The notes beneath the pieces are model-generated. The model was given only the letters and a program-made list of their open reading frames with translations. It was not told the origin of the DNA and made no database searches. A program made the position numbers and the translations under genes. A stretch of 64,000 nucleotides of DNA from positions 15,778,938 through 15,842,937 of the forward strand of contig NC_079413.1 in the NCBI RefSeq assembly GCF_026213295.1. Direction: 5' to 3'. Source of the DNA: Gadus chalcogrammus. Taxonomy: Eukaryota > Chordata > Actinopteri > Gadiformes > Gadidae. Shown here piece by piece: positions 1-10,852 of the stretch (position 1 is the first letter of the stretch; every line of letters starts with the position of its first letter).

Positions 1-11
1 GCCTGGCGTGT

Positions 12-245
12 GTGTGGGCCTGCGAGAGGTTTGCACGCTACGTACAAGGTATGGACAGTTTTCACGTGCACACAGACCACAAACCTCTTGTGCCGCTTAT
101 CAATACCTACGACCTGGAGAAAGCTCCTCCTAGGTGTCAGAGGCTTCTCATGCGCCTTCTTCGTTTTAATGTGGTGGCCGAGCACATTCTAGGGAAACAG
201 TTAGTCGTCGCGACACACTATCCAGACAGCCCTTGTCCGAGGTGA
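12..245 (+). pseudogene. Ty3/gypsy RNase H domain, C-terminal fragment
   Basis: The open frame carries the typical end of the gypsy RNase H: a HTDHKPL motif at about residues 20-26 followed by the LEKAPPR / RLLMRLLRF region and the GKQLVVA segment that normally precedes the linker to integrase. The downstream linker (246-369) reads on only in another frame and meets stops, so the coding region is frameshifted. Family assignment is firm; it is an inactive fragment. Confidence 0.85.
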
Positions 246-369
246 GTGATGGGGAGCTGGAGCACGAGGTACAGGCCTACGTGGAATCAGTCGTTGCCAA
301 TGCTCCAGTCTCATCACAAAGACTCAGATCATAGCATTAATCGGAAATGGGTGGCTGCCCAAGTCACGG

Positions 370-909
370 ATGCTACCATCTCTTCAGCCTTATTTTTCTG
401 CTAGGGCTCATCTCTCCGAAACAGATGGGCTGGTGCTATATCAGGATAGGATCGTCATCCCTGTTGCGCTGAGATCTGCCATACTGAAGCAGATTCATGG
501 AGGCCATCAGGGCTGGACAAGGTGCCGTGCGCGAGCCAGGATGTCAGTGTGGTGGCCACGCATCAGTGGTGAGATAACACAGAATGTCTCAGCATGCCGA
601 TTCTGCGTCGAAAACCGACCCACTCAGCGACGTGAGCCACTACTCACCACAGCCCTACCAGAGGGCCCATGGCAGCGCATTGCAGCAGACCTCTGCGAAC
701 TGGAAAAGAAGAGTTACCTCGTGGTGACGGACTATTACTCAAGGGACCTTGAAATAGCTCACCTCTCTTCAACGTCCACCATACAAGTCATCAACAGGCT
801 CAAAGCCATGTTCGTGAGATGGGGGATACCATTTGAAATGGTGAGTGACAACGGCCCACAGTTCACATCTGGGGAGCTCAAAGACTTTAGTGAGAAGTAT
901 GGTTTTGCC
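370..909 (+). pseudogene. Ty3/gypsy integrase, N-terminal part
   Basis: This contains the HHCC zinc-binding region (H..H about residues 43-46, CRFC near 76-79) and the first part of the catalytic core. The first acidic residue lies in AADLCEL and the second in SDNGPQF. Reading continues to the KYGFAQ region and then runs into the inserted transposon at about 910, so the frame past 910 is not integrase. The third catalytic residue (E of NGKAEQ) lies 9 kb away at 10,040. Inactive. Confidence 0.85.
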
Positions 910-957
910 CAGAGGTGTAGCCATGGTTTCAACATTGGGGGGGACAAATGCCTGGGG

Positions 958-1358
958 GCGGGGTCCGCCCCCCCCCCCGAGGCAAAGATTTTTTACAAAA
1001 CATCAATGAATGTAATGTGGACATTTTTATTGCATAACCATCACATTTGCCAATGCTGAGTAAAACCCACCCAGGTGCATCTATCTCATGGACCTAAATA
1101 GAAGTCACCCCAAAACTTTTGTTACCCCTCAGAAAATATAGATTTTCTGATATTTTCATCCACTTGTTTAATAAGTACATAGATGAGTTTCACGAGAGAG
1201 CGCACTGAGCTAATCTCATGGTGAAACCATTAGCCGTATTGAATGATGCACTGTTAAAGAATTAGACATGCCAAGGACATAACCTAAATGTTTTCTGATT
1301 ACGGTAGTTATGGATTAATCTATGAATACATACATTATACAATGTTTTGTAACCTTGA
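958..1358. other. Non-coding sequence next to the left terminus
   Basis: AT-rich sequence inside the composite insertion. It follows a G-run / C-run palindrome (about 950-980) that is part of the element end. I see no gene, repeat array or recognisable family here. Confidence 0.4.
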
Positions 1359-1360
1359 AT

Positions 1361-2453
1361 GGGCTGTCACGGTTGAGGAATTTTCACCGCAGTGAAAACA
1401 GGGGGCGCAATATCGCGGTATGCGATATTATTGCACAATTTTTTAAAATGCAGTTTAAGCGAGATAATGCACATTTAAATTCAAAACACACCCGTAACCG
1501 GAGTTTTGTCAGCGAACTTTTCGGACACAACGGAGCTGAAGGTTTGTGTGGAACCAGTTGCCATGGAGAATACGTCACCACTTTGCCAACAGTAGGTTTG
1601 TTACTAAATTTATATTTATATTACTTTACTTTGTGTAGTGCCGAACAACTCCCCTTACCTGTTCTAAAATCAGCGCAAAGCACGGCCTCTTGGGGCTTAT
1701 TGCTTAATTTAAAATAGGTTATTAAAAAATCTCGTTGGAAGCGCGATGTATGCGCAGGCGCTGTTTGGGCATAACAATATGGCGGCTGCCGTTTAATGTA
1801 GTTTTCATCACCACCACCGGATTATGTTTCATTTATTTCATTACAGCACGTCCCCTAAACGTTACAACATAATCGACACGAATGAGCACAGCATCGAGCA
1901 GTGGAAAAGTGGGTTTATTTAATATGAAGTTCGTATTTTTAATTGTTGAAATTAAATCAGCGGTGACGAGCTAGTTGTTTTGGTAGCGGCTAAATTAGCA
2001 TGTCGCGATACTTTGTACAGGGGATCACGTCTGCGCCGAGCAGATGCGCAGAGGGTTGAAACAGCGCTTGTCCGGTCTGCTCACAAGAAGGTTTCTTTGG
2101 CCAGTTACTGTGATTAAACACGAGTTGTTTAATGTTCACAATGTATCGTTTTTCATGGGGAAAATGAGATGCGTCCCCGGGACGCATGGATAGTGAGTTT
2201 AGTGCGTCCTTTCAGATTTTAATGCGTCAGCGACGCAGGACGCCTACCTAGCAACATCACTGCGTAACTAAATGAATGAACGTTAATGAATGGGTATCAT
2301 GGCAACACACGTTTCATTCTAGAATTCCACGGTCAGTTTCATGAACGCGCAACCCGCACCAGGTCATATGCGGTGATCGCGATGGCCCATTATCTACCGC
2401 GGTGTGCTCTAAATATCGCGATATTTCATTTTTGCGATTATTGCGACAGCCCT
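1361..2453. mobile_element. TIR element with GGGCTGTC / GACAGCCC ends
   Basis: The left end reads GGGCTGTCACGGTT and the right end reads TTGCGACAGCCC, an inverted pair typical of fish hAT-type non-autonomous elements. Both ends also carry ATATCGCG-rich subterminal sequence (about 1410-1432 and 2412-2440). CTTGA flanks both sides within a few bases (1354-1358 and 2456-2460), a possible but short target duplication. No transposase reading frame is visible over its 1.1 kb, so it is non-autonomous or decayed. Confidence 0.6.
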
Positions 2454-4043
2454 ACTTGACTTTATAATTATTATATTGCTATATTAGCAACTGCAACGCT
2501 GCTGTGTAGAGTTGTGTGTCAACTGAAGGAGGCGAGAAAAAAAGAGATGAAGATGATGAAGACAGCGATTTTAGTATCGATAATGTTGCACATAAGTATC
2601 TAATCCGATATTTTTTTTTTTAATTTTGATCGATTAGTATCTGAGTATAATCTTTTTTGACAACCCCACACTATAAACATGTGTGTTAACAGGATTCTGC
2701 GTGAATGTCATGATTCGGTCTTAACCTTTCATATTTACTCCTCTCTTAGGCGACTCACCTATATGCCACCACTAGATTGACAAACTCTCCCTGTGCTTTC
2801 ATCCTCCAAACTTTCTGTCTCTCCCGCTGGCTCACTAGCTCTACTCTGAACACAACAGAGGAAACATGGAAGGAATAATATCACAGATATCAGCAAACTA
2901 TTTACCAGTAGACTACTGAAACACACTATAGACATCAGCGCCACTGCCAACAGGATTCTGCTCTAATGTCACAATTCGGTTTAAACCATTAATATTTACG
3001 CTTTTATCCAAAGTAACTTACAAATTGCATTGAACATAGGAAAAGCCAAGGCTCTATTAGTTTCCAGAACTCCTCTCTTAGGCTATACACCTCTATGTCA
3101 CTACCAGATTGACACACACTGCTTTCATCCTTTCATCCACCAAAGTGGACATGCCACAGGGAAGAAATATTCAGATAACAAGTACTGTTCCTTTCTCAGA
3201 TAGTCAACAAACCACTTTTGATCTGAATGACAATAATTCTATGGCTAGTTTTTTTGTAGTCTATTAACTCTACTGTACTGTATTAACTCTACTAAACTGA
3301 TAGGTTAACACTTTTCTCACCCCTCTTTAGTTACTTTGCTTCTTTTCTGAGACGAGGCAAAACATTGCAGAATGTCTCTGCAACCCTCTTGCTTCCTCTT
3401 GCTCATGACGACTGTGAAATAACACAAGCAGCACTAACATCATGAGAGACAAGTTAAAACTTCACGCAGGCTTGTTGTTACAATGTACAACATTGATAGT
3501 TCCTAAAATGGAGTGCTGAGAATTGTTGCGCACTTCGTAGGCCTACAGTGCATGTGAAAGATTTACCCATGGTGACATACACAAGTGCGTGTGTGCGACA
3601 CAGCCAATTTTGAGGCAGGCCTGGCTAACATGAGATTCTACTATCATCCTTACCTCCCTTCTCCTACTCCGAATCATTTGCTCTTCTCTTTCGCTCTCCA
3701 AACCTCCAAGCCTAGTTACCCTAAAGAGGATGGTGAATTCACTTAAACCAGCAGAGGTTGCTAATGCATATTTGTTACAGCTTGCCAACACCTTTACTGT
3801 TTCTGGCATTTGTTAATTTGTGAATCAGGCCTCTCTCTCTGTCTGTCTCTCTCGCTCTCTCTCTCACACTAAGCAGCACCAAATACAACCTTGACGATTT
3901 TTGTAGTGCTGTGTGTAGTGTAGCCACACGTTTGCCCCATTCTGAACTTGAACACGCTGTTAATTTCCTTTCCTAGCTCCTCTTGTTTATGTTGTTAGCT
4001 TAGCCATGTCAGGTCACGTTGTCAACATTGGATACATGGAGTA
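2454..4043. other. Gene-free stretch with one diverged duplication
   Basis: Two related blocks at about 2690-2800 and 2948-3120 share CAGGATTCTGC, an ATTCGGT block, an ATATTTAC block and a C(T/A)ACTAGATTGACA-type block; they look like two copies of one interspersed repeat. A (TC)n tract lies at 3829-3866. No gene is recognised. The open frames here are short and show no domain. Confidence 0.45.
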
Positions 4044-5601
4044 CAGGGTATCTGCAGGTTTCAGCAAGTCAAATTTAAGACTTTTTAAGACCTTTTTAAT
4101 ACCACCTTCAATGAAATTTAAGACCTTAAACCCGCGATGGTGGGGGGGATCCCGCTGTATTACAACCCAAGCATAGCATGTGTGTCACTCAATGAGACTC
4201 ATTCAAGTTTACTTTCTGTCTGTTTATTGAACATAAAGTGATACTCCAGGGCTCCAGACTAACTTTTTCCTTGGGTGCACTGGTGCGCCTAAATTTTTAA
4301 GTTGGGTGCACCAGCACGTATTTATGGTGCACCTAAGTTGTGAGTTGTTGAGAGGGTGGGGGGGGGCAGCTGCACCGGTTGCACCGTCGATATTTACGCC
4401 ACTGGTTAATAATATTTTTACCATTAAATAAATGCCTTCAGTAAGACCTGGGGGGTATACCACGAACCTCGTTGAACATACCCAGGCTTTCTTGGGAAAA
4501 CCTGGCTCGACAGAGCCGCAACTCAAAATCACAGTTAAATGGTACCACGACGCTCACTTTAGATTAAATTAGTTGAACCAGGTTTTCCGCTTTAGGTTCA
4601 ATGCGCGTTCACATAAAAGGGGCGTTTCTCGCGTCATTTGACTCACCCTTATGCAAAATAAATCGCGCAAGAGCGGTGTATTTCATCCAAGTTGAGCAAT
4701 GTATTATTATGAACTCCTACGAGGAATTCAAAGTTCAAATAACAGCCAAGGGGAACACGGTTGCCCATAATATGGCTAGGGTGGCGTGCTGGCAAAAATA
4801 GCCGACCGTGTTAATTCGTAAGGGAAAAGATTCTGCATATTGTCTAAAAAATATTATGCATCATCATCCCTTTTACCCCCATATATGTGGGGCCCCATGA
4901 ATTGCGAGCCCAAGTACCGGGAATGCACTTGATCTCCGACCCAATATCGGACGTGCACGTCAAGTTGCTTGCTTTTAGTGGCGTGGTTCAACGTCTCAAA
5001 CATCAAAACAAAATCAGCCTTGTTGACGCTGCAGATTAGCTCGTTTTGGATGAAAGGCGCTAGTCCGAAGCGAGTTATATACGCCGTTTTGTCCCTTCCA
5101 GCAGTAAAGGTGCTCGCGATTTGAGAGTCAGGGAACATCAAACCGAAGAGATCTCCTATCCCCTCATTCGAGTTGTAGGACTGGTGCTTGACCACTGTGT
5201 TTAGAATCCACAACACCTCCGCTTTCAGTGTTGGTGTCGCACCAAATGCTACCCTCAGGTCAGTGCTAGCAGCGCGGACCGTCTGCGGCGGTGGCGCCGG
5301 ATCAGAGATGCAAAACGTAGAAAAAATACCTATTGTTGCAGACTAGCTAGCAAGCGCGCAGACATCGGTTTATATATGCAGCTAGCAAGAAAGTAGCCTC
5401 TCGTACATCTCCTTCCCGAAAAGTCCCGCGAGAAAAAAAAAAAATTAAATAGCCCGGCCCCGACAAATTTAAGACCTCCGAGTTATAAATTTAAGACCAG
5501 CATATGACATTTTTGACGAATTTAAGACTTTTTAAGGCCTTAAATTTAGAAAAATGAATTTAAGACTTTTTAAGACTTTTAAGACCTCCGCGGACACCCT
5601 G
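4044..5601. mobile_element. hAT-like element with CAGGGT termini
   Basis: The left end is CAGGGTATCTGCAGGT and the right end (reverse) is CAGGGTGTCCGCGGAGGT. Subterminal blocks rich in TTTAAGACTTTTTAAG occur in opposite orientation at each end. GGAGTA flanks both sides (4038-4043 and 5601-5606), consistent with most of a target duplication. At 1.56 kb it is shorter than an autonomous hAT and holds only one transposase-like fragment on the minus strand. It lies inside the 910-10,006 insertion. Confidence 0.75.
4854..5216 (-). pseudogene. Transposon-encoded protein fragment (hAT-like family)
   Basis: A 120-residue open frame inside the CAGGGT element. It resembles the middle of a protein family found in fish transposons. 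Visible segments are DSQIASTF, then GRDKTAYITRFGLAPF, an LMFETLN block where relatives carry a DESLN-type motif, and a VRYW segment. No complete catalytic set is present, and the initiator is only the first ATG of the open frame. I infer a degraded transposase piece, not a host gene. Confidence 0.45.
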
Positions 5602-6069
5602 GAGTAGAACATAGTGGGTCATATGTCCGATACTTTTTGGAAACGTTTTCTTCATAAAACGTGCCAGACAGATTTTGTATACATTTTATTCCTTAGTGAG
5701 CAAGGTACGTCTTGTTACTCTGTTTTCTGGGAATAATTGACGCAAGCAGAAACCAGAAAACAGGCCGTTTTTTCGTTTTTTCGTTTTGACAAGAAAACGA
5801 AAATGTAAATTTCAGTTCGTTTATTCGTTTTTTGGTTCTTACTGAGCGAAACGAATATACCACTCAATATCTGGTTTCCGCCGGTGGGCGGGTCCTCTTA
5901 TTGGCTAGCGCGCTTCATTGCCCTGTGCTCTTCATAATAAAAGTTCTTCCGTTTGATCATGTCGACAAAAATATTACTGTATTATAGACACTAGCAGACA
6001 CAGAGGACAAGACCACCCACAGTCAAGACTGACACGGCTTCAAATAACAATAATAGTATTCATAATCAT
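5602..6069. other. AT-rich spacer, nothing recognised
   Basis: It contains repeated TTCGTTTT blocks (about 5765-5835) and no coding signal. It lies between the CAGGGT element and the left arm of the long palindrome. Confidence 0.35.
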
Positions 6070-6702
6070 TTGAAAATGAGAAGTTATGAAGTTATGATGA
6101 CTTCAGTGCAGTTGATGTTTAGCCACAGTTAATACATGCAGAGCAGACCTGAGATCGCTGGCTGCGTATTTCCTCACAGCCTGAGAGCTATGAGGCATAC
6201 AAGTGATCGCAACACATTTCTGACAGCTGAAGTGAGCGTCGCCCTGGGTTCCCTTGACAAACAGCCAACGGGTTTTTCCATTTGATTCTGGATTATTGCA
6301 GAAAAATTAGCATCTTTGAAGCACCTCCTCAAAAACTGAAAATACATCTAGTGTACACTAGATGTACAACCCTACTGTCCACAAGCATCACCCCCCCCCC
6401 CTCCCCATATGGATTTGGAGAATTGTTGCCACGTCCCAGTGGGGGAGGTATCATATATATGAAAGAGGGCATTCAATTACTACAATGATCAATTAGGAGG
6501 CCGAAGCCCTAAAGGAAGTGATGCAATAGGTGACTGGGTCGACAACATTTAAGTAAGCTTTACTTTGAGGTCTCTTACATATATCAAAGGGGGTCTCAAA
6601 GGACGCATACGCTTCAACCTGTGGCTCCAGCCCTACAGGAAATGACTCAGCAAGTGCTCCATCTCGTTGCACCTGCACCCAGCGGCTCGCTTGCAAGATT
6701 TT
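6070..6702 (+). repeat. Left arm of a long interrupted palindrome
   Basis: About 630 bases whose reverse complement recurs at 7491-7963 and 9205-9367. Identical short frames appear on opposite strands of the two arms (6282-6488 against 7706-7912; 6493-6696 against 7498-7701), which shows near identity. The spacer between inner ends is 6703-7490. It is probably an inverted transposon pair or a foldback element. The short frames have no recognised domain. Confidence 0.85.
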
Positions 6703-7490
6703 GGCCTGAAGTTCTTCCCAGACCTACACCCTAGCCATCCAACACGCATATCTGAGAATCAGGCTTCTCTTTAATAATGACAAAAAGTTATTAGAGAAAT
6801 ACACATTCACTTTTTGTTATCTCATAAGCGGCGTGGTGCCGGCTCCTTTTGACCTTTTGACCCCAGACTTCAAAAACGTGGCCACAGGCCAGCTGTGTCT
6901 ACACACCTTAAGCCACAAATGTACACCTCCATCCCACAAAAAATGGGGACTAGAAACTAGCCTCTGTCTTATGTACATTTACTGTACTGTTGGAGGTCAC
7001 GCCCCTTTTCCGGCCTTTTCGAGATAGCTAGGGATGCTAAAATGTTTACACACATTTCCCGGGGCCCTGAGAACGACATATCCGAGATTTGGAGTTCTAG
7101 CCCTTAGAGAAAAAAAGTTTCCCCAAATGGACTGTCATTTGGACAAAGCCCCTCAGAAGTGTTACCTGCAAGACCTAATGGTTCAGAATGTGGTGGAAAA
7201 ACTGTTTTTGAGATAGGAAGGTCCTACCGCCCTGACATTTGAATACCTTATTCTAAGGCCTAACTGGGACCCCTGCACCGAAACTTGGCCCGGTCGGACC
7301 CCGAGGGCAGGAAGGGGTGGCCCTTCCCGCCCGAAACTTGGCCCAGTCGGACCCCGAGTGCAGGAAGGGGGGGCCTGGACTTTCATAATCCTCGCTCGAC
7401 TGTAAAGGATGTTTGGTCGGATGTTATGACGAAGAATCATAATGTGAATGGGAATATTCTATAAATGTCTTGATATCATCTTTCGTCTCA
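6703..7490. other. Spacer (loop) of the palindrome
   Basis: About 790 bases between inverted arms. A doubled block near 7270-7375 repeats the motif CGAAACTTGGCCC(A/G)GTCGGA. No domain is recognised in any frame. Confidence 0.5.
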
Positions 7491-7963
7491 AAAAATCATG
7501 CAAGCGAGCCGCTGGGTGCAGGTGCAACGAGATGGAGCACTTGCTGAGTCATTTCCTGTAGGGCTGGAGCCACAGGTTGAAGCGTATGCGTCCTTTGAGA
7601 CCCCCTTTGATATATGTAAGAGACCTCAAAGTAAAGCTTACTTAAATGTTGTCGACCCAGTCACCTATTGCATCACTTCCTTTAGGGCTTCGGCCTCCTA
7701 ATTGATCATTGTAGTAATTGAATGCCCTCTTTCATATATATGATACCTCCCCCACTGGGACGTGGCAACAATTCTCCAAATCCATATGGGGAGGGGGGGG
7801 GGGTGATGCTTGTGGACAGTAGGGTTGTACATATAGTGTACACTAGATGTATTTTCAGTTTTTGAGGAGGTGCTTCAAAGATGCTAATTTTTCTGCAATA
7901 ATCCAAAATCAAATGGAAAAACCTGTTGGCTTTTTGTCAAGGGAACCCAGGGCGACGCTCACA
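7491..7963 (-). repeat. Right arm of the palindrome, inner part
   Basis: Reverse complement of about 6232-6702. It ends at GCGACGCTCAC, after which unrelated sequence intervenes until the arm resumes at 9205. Confidence 0.85.
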
Positions 7964-8059
7964 TCCCTCCACCACTATACTGTAATAACACATGTTGAAG
8001 TTGAATGATAATGAATTCATTTATTCTTTATTCTGCCTTAGTATTTATTTATTTATTTA

Positions 8060-8062
<3 letters not shown>

Positions 8063-8149
<87 letters not shown>
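8063..8149. repeat. (GT)n microsatellite
   Basis: About 43 uninterrupted GT units. Cysteine-valine frames across it are artefacts. Confidence 0.95.
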
Positions 8150-8151
<2 letters not shown>

Positions 8152-8417
8152 ACACGCTATTTTATGTTGAAATGCGACGTAATCCAGTGTTCACGAAAAC
8201 GTACACTGTCAACGTATGCTTTTTGCGACTGGGTTGGCTCTCAGATATACGTGTTTCTAACAAGATGATATCATTAAAAGTTACATAAAGTAACGGTTTA
8301 ATAACACAAACGCAGGAAACGTGAGTTGCTAGTTTAGCGAAAGCAGCGTCCCTAACAACCTGACGTTGTTGAAACATGCGAGCGAGCCGATAAAATCTTC
8401 CTAATAACTATAAAACT

Positions 8418-8680
8418 AAAGATCAGACACAATCACTGACTGAAGATTATGCAAGTAAAAAGTATATTTCTCGCTAGAAATGTTATTAGAAACACGTTTA
8501 ACGGTGAATCGGTCCTAAAATATTGCATTTCCCATTCAGATAATAAAGATTAATAAAGATCACACATTCACTGACTGAAGATTATTCAAGGGAAAAGTAC
8601 ATTTCTCGCTAGAAATGTCATTAGAAACACGTTTAATGGTGAATCTGTCCTAAAATATTGCATTTCCCATTCAGTTAATG
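8418..8680. repeat. Two tandem copies of a ~135-bp unit
   Basis: Copies at about 8418-8545 and 8555-8680 share CACTGACTGAAGATTAT, the TTTCTCGCTAGAAATGT block, and TAAAATATTGCATTTCCC. The block with TTTCTCGCTAGAAATGTT also occurs in the MITEs at 39,861 and 40,277, indicating a shared ancestral element. Confidence 0.8.
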
Positions 8681-9204
8681 CTGGGTTTTGCGTATCATAT
8701 GCACGCGAAATGGTAATTTGGCGTATGTACTGCAAGCATTTTGAAAGTGTCAAACCGGGCGATCTGTACGCATATTGGTGAGACTGGGTTGGCTATAGGA
8801 CAACGCATAATGCATCCTGGAATGAGTGAAGCTTGCCTGCTGACACGTTAAAATGACTGTCACAACTGCCATGAGCAAAACCATTTGTACATAGTGTAGG
8901 CTACAGTAGGCTATAGGCCTATTCGATATTGAATGAAGTAGGTTACTTTACACTCCCTGTCACTGTACAGAGTAGACAATATGATTTGCTTGTACAGCAC
9001 CTTAAAAAACTCACTGTTTTTTAAGGTTTTTTAATGTTTTTCACTATATTCATAGGCACACCCAGACTCGCTTTCAATATAACACGCACTCGCATTCTGT
9101 AAACACCATCAGTAAATAATAATATGAAAACAATATAAAATATCTTTCAACAAGAAAAAAATATTTGTTTACTTTAAATGGATAAAGGTCAACAAATGCG
9201 CAAT

Positions 9205-9367
9205 TTTCAGCTGTCAGAAATGTGTTGTGATCACTTGTATTCCTCATAGCTCTCAGGCTGTGAGGAAATCAGCAGCCAGCGATCTCAGGTCTGCTCTGCA
9301 TGTATTAACTGTGGCTAAACATCAACTGCACTGAAGTCATCATAACTTCATAACTTCTCATTTTCAA
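9205..9367 (-). repeat. Right arm of the palindrome, outer part
   Basis: Reverse complement of about 6070-6235. It contains CAGCTGTCAGAAATGTGTTG and ends at CTCATTTTCAA. Together with 7491-7963 it restores the left arm. Confidence 0.85.
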
Positions 9368-10006
9368 GTCCCCAGCACATTTAAAACCAAACTGCCCATG
9401 CATTTAGATCTAATGGGGAACATTTCGGAACATTGAGACGTCGGCATAATGAGGCCGGGGCCAACGTCATCTAGCTGGCTTATTACATAGGTAACACATA
9501 GTTAATGATGCTGCTCGCTAGAGAAGCGACAACAACCCACGAAATTTGAGAGACACTATCAAAAGCTTCATAACTTACCTGTGTTTTCGATCGTAACACG
9601 CCACTCATTTGCTGTTGTTGATGTTTTTGATTTCGTGGTCATGTAAAAAAGACGGTTGATGACCAATGCAATCGAGTGACAAGTCACCGTCACCGAGCCG
9701 CACGTGCGGGGACGAATCAAATCATGGATCTATCCCATTGGCTAGCTAGCCCGAACAGCCATATTCTCATTGGCTGTAAGAGCTGTAGCTGGAATCGGAT
9801 TGAGTTATTACGGTGTGCGGCGCGCACTTTGTGCAGAGATGCGTTCAGGGAACGGAGTGTACTTCAGGGAAAACCTAAGTGTTCTACCCATAGAAATATT
9901 GAATTGCTATATCCCTATTCCCAGCGATTTTTTGGGGGGGACATTTTGGGCATATCTGAACATTGGGGGGGACTTGTACCCCCCAAAGTATATGGCCGCT
10001 ACGCCT
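9368..10006. other. Right end region of the composite insertion
   Basis: No gene is recognised. The last 80 bases contain two G-run blocks (9934-9947 and 9964-9972) that mirror the left end at 939-952. Confidence 0.4.
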
Positions 10007-10220
10007 ACAACTAGCCCTCACTACCCCCAGGCGAACGGTAAAGCAGAACAGGCTGTTCAGACGGCCAAGCACATCCTGAAGCAGCCCGTTCCACATCTCG
10101 CTCTGTTGAGTTTTACAGAGCTACCCCTAGTGCAGCAACCGCCGTGAGCCCAGCTCAGCTCATTACTGGGAGACGCATCAGAACTACACTTCCTATGTTG
10201 GAAGAGAAGCTACAGCCTTG
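10007..10220 (+). pseudogene. Ty3/gypsy integrase, C-terminal part of the core
   Basis: It begins [15 protein letters not shown], the integrase segment carrying the third catalytic residue (E in GKAEQ), then reads on towards a [14 protein letters not shown] segment in another frame, the usual end of this core. A frame change near 10,100 separates the two. It continues the fragment ending at 909. Confidence 0.85.
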
Positions 10221-10239
10221 ACCTGTTGACAGAAAAAAA

Positions 10240-10852
10240 ATGCTGAAACGATATGTTTGAAAAATAAGCCTTGGGGCACATTGAGGTTATTATTATCTGT
10301 GTTATACAGTTGGTTTGATATCTTGAGGTCAAAAGGTCAAGGAGCATAATACGGTTATTTATTTATTATATTTGTGAAAAATTGCCGAAATGATATATTT
10401 GAAAAATAAGCCTTGTGGCACATGGGGGTTATTATTATCTGTGTCATACAGTTGGTTTGATATCGAGGTCAAAAGGTCAAGGAGCATAATAAGTTTATTT
10501 ATTTATTTTATATTAATTGCAGAAAATTGCTAAAATTATATATTTGAAAAATAAGCCTTGTGGAACATGGGGGTTAATATTATCTGTGTTATACAGTTGG
10601 TTTGATATCTTGAGGTCAAAAGGTCCAGGAGCATAATACGTTTATTTATTTATTTTATTTGTGAAAAATTGCCGAAATGACATATTTGAAAAATAAGCCT
10701 TGTGGCACATGGGGGTTATTTCTATTCTTGTTATACAGTTTGTTTGACAACTTAAGGTCAAATGATCAAGGAGCATAATAAGTTAATGTATTCATTTTAA
10801 TTAAATTTAAAAAAATTGCCAAAAATATGTATTTGAAAAATAAGCCTTGTGG
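10240..10852. repeat. Tandem array of ~115-bp units, left part
   Basis: About five units share TTGAAAAATAAGCCTTGTGG, a TATACAGTTGGTTTGATAT block and an AGGTCAAAAGGTC block. The sixth unit is interrupted by the RTE LINE and resumes at 14,208. No coding capacity. Confidence 0.9.

Larger units (their letters stand above)
7964..9204. other. 1.24 kb insertion splitting the right palindrome arm
   Basis: This is absent from the left arm, so it was added later or lost from the left. It holds a (GT)n tract (8063-8149) and a 2-copy tandem repeat (8418-8680). The latter resembles internal sequence of the Harbinger-like MITEs elsewhere in the window. Clear TIRs were not found. Confidence 0.6.
910..10006. 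mobile_element. Composite insertion with hAT-like terminal inverted repeats
   Basis: The segment interrupts the gypsy integrase. Its ends are imperfect inverted repeats. The left begins CAGAGGTGTAGCC and runs into TTGGGGGGGACA; the right, read in reverse, has AGGCGTAGCGGCC followed by a similar run of G. CAG-start termini with a GTAGC core suggest the hAT superfamily. No clean 8-bp target duplication is visible, so exact borders are uncertain by a few bases. The interior is mostly other nested repeats, listed separately. I found no long transposase gene of its own. Confidence 0.55.
1..10230 (+). mobile_element. Ty3/gypsy retrotransposon pol remnant, split by a 9.1 kb insertion
   Basis: Remains of a Ty3/gypsy (Metaviridae-type) pol gene. 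In order on the + strand are the end of the RT-linked RNase H (12-245), a linker with stops, the integrase zinc-binding and core domains (370-909), and the rest of the integrase core (10,007-10,220). The two integrase halves join almost seamlessly, with about one codon missing, so they are one gene interrupted by later DNA rather than two copies. The 5' part lies outside the window and the 3' end stops near 10,230, where a tandem array begins. No LTR is seen. Frameshifts and stops make it non-functional. Confidence 0.85.

Noticed and set aside
8005..8288. Open frames of Cys-Val or Thr-His repeats over dinucleotide tracts (also at 18,687-18,966, 48,554-48,818, 58,336-58,818, 59,218-59,475)
   Set aside because: They are (GT)n or (CA)n microsatellites without flanking coding signals; their overlap with spag9 exons is in other frames.
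910..10006. A clean 8-bp target duplication for the composite insertion
   Set aside because: The 8-mers next to the termini (GTTTTGCC and AACTAGCC) agree at only about four positions.
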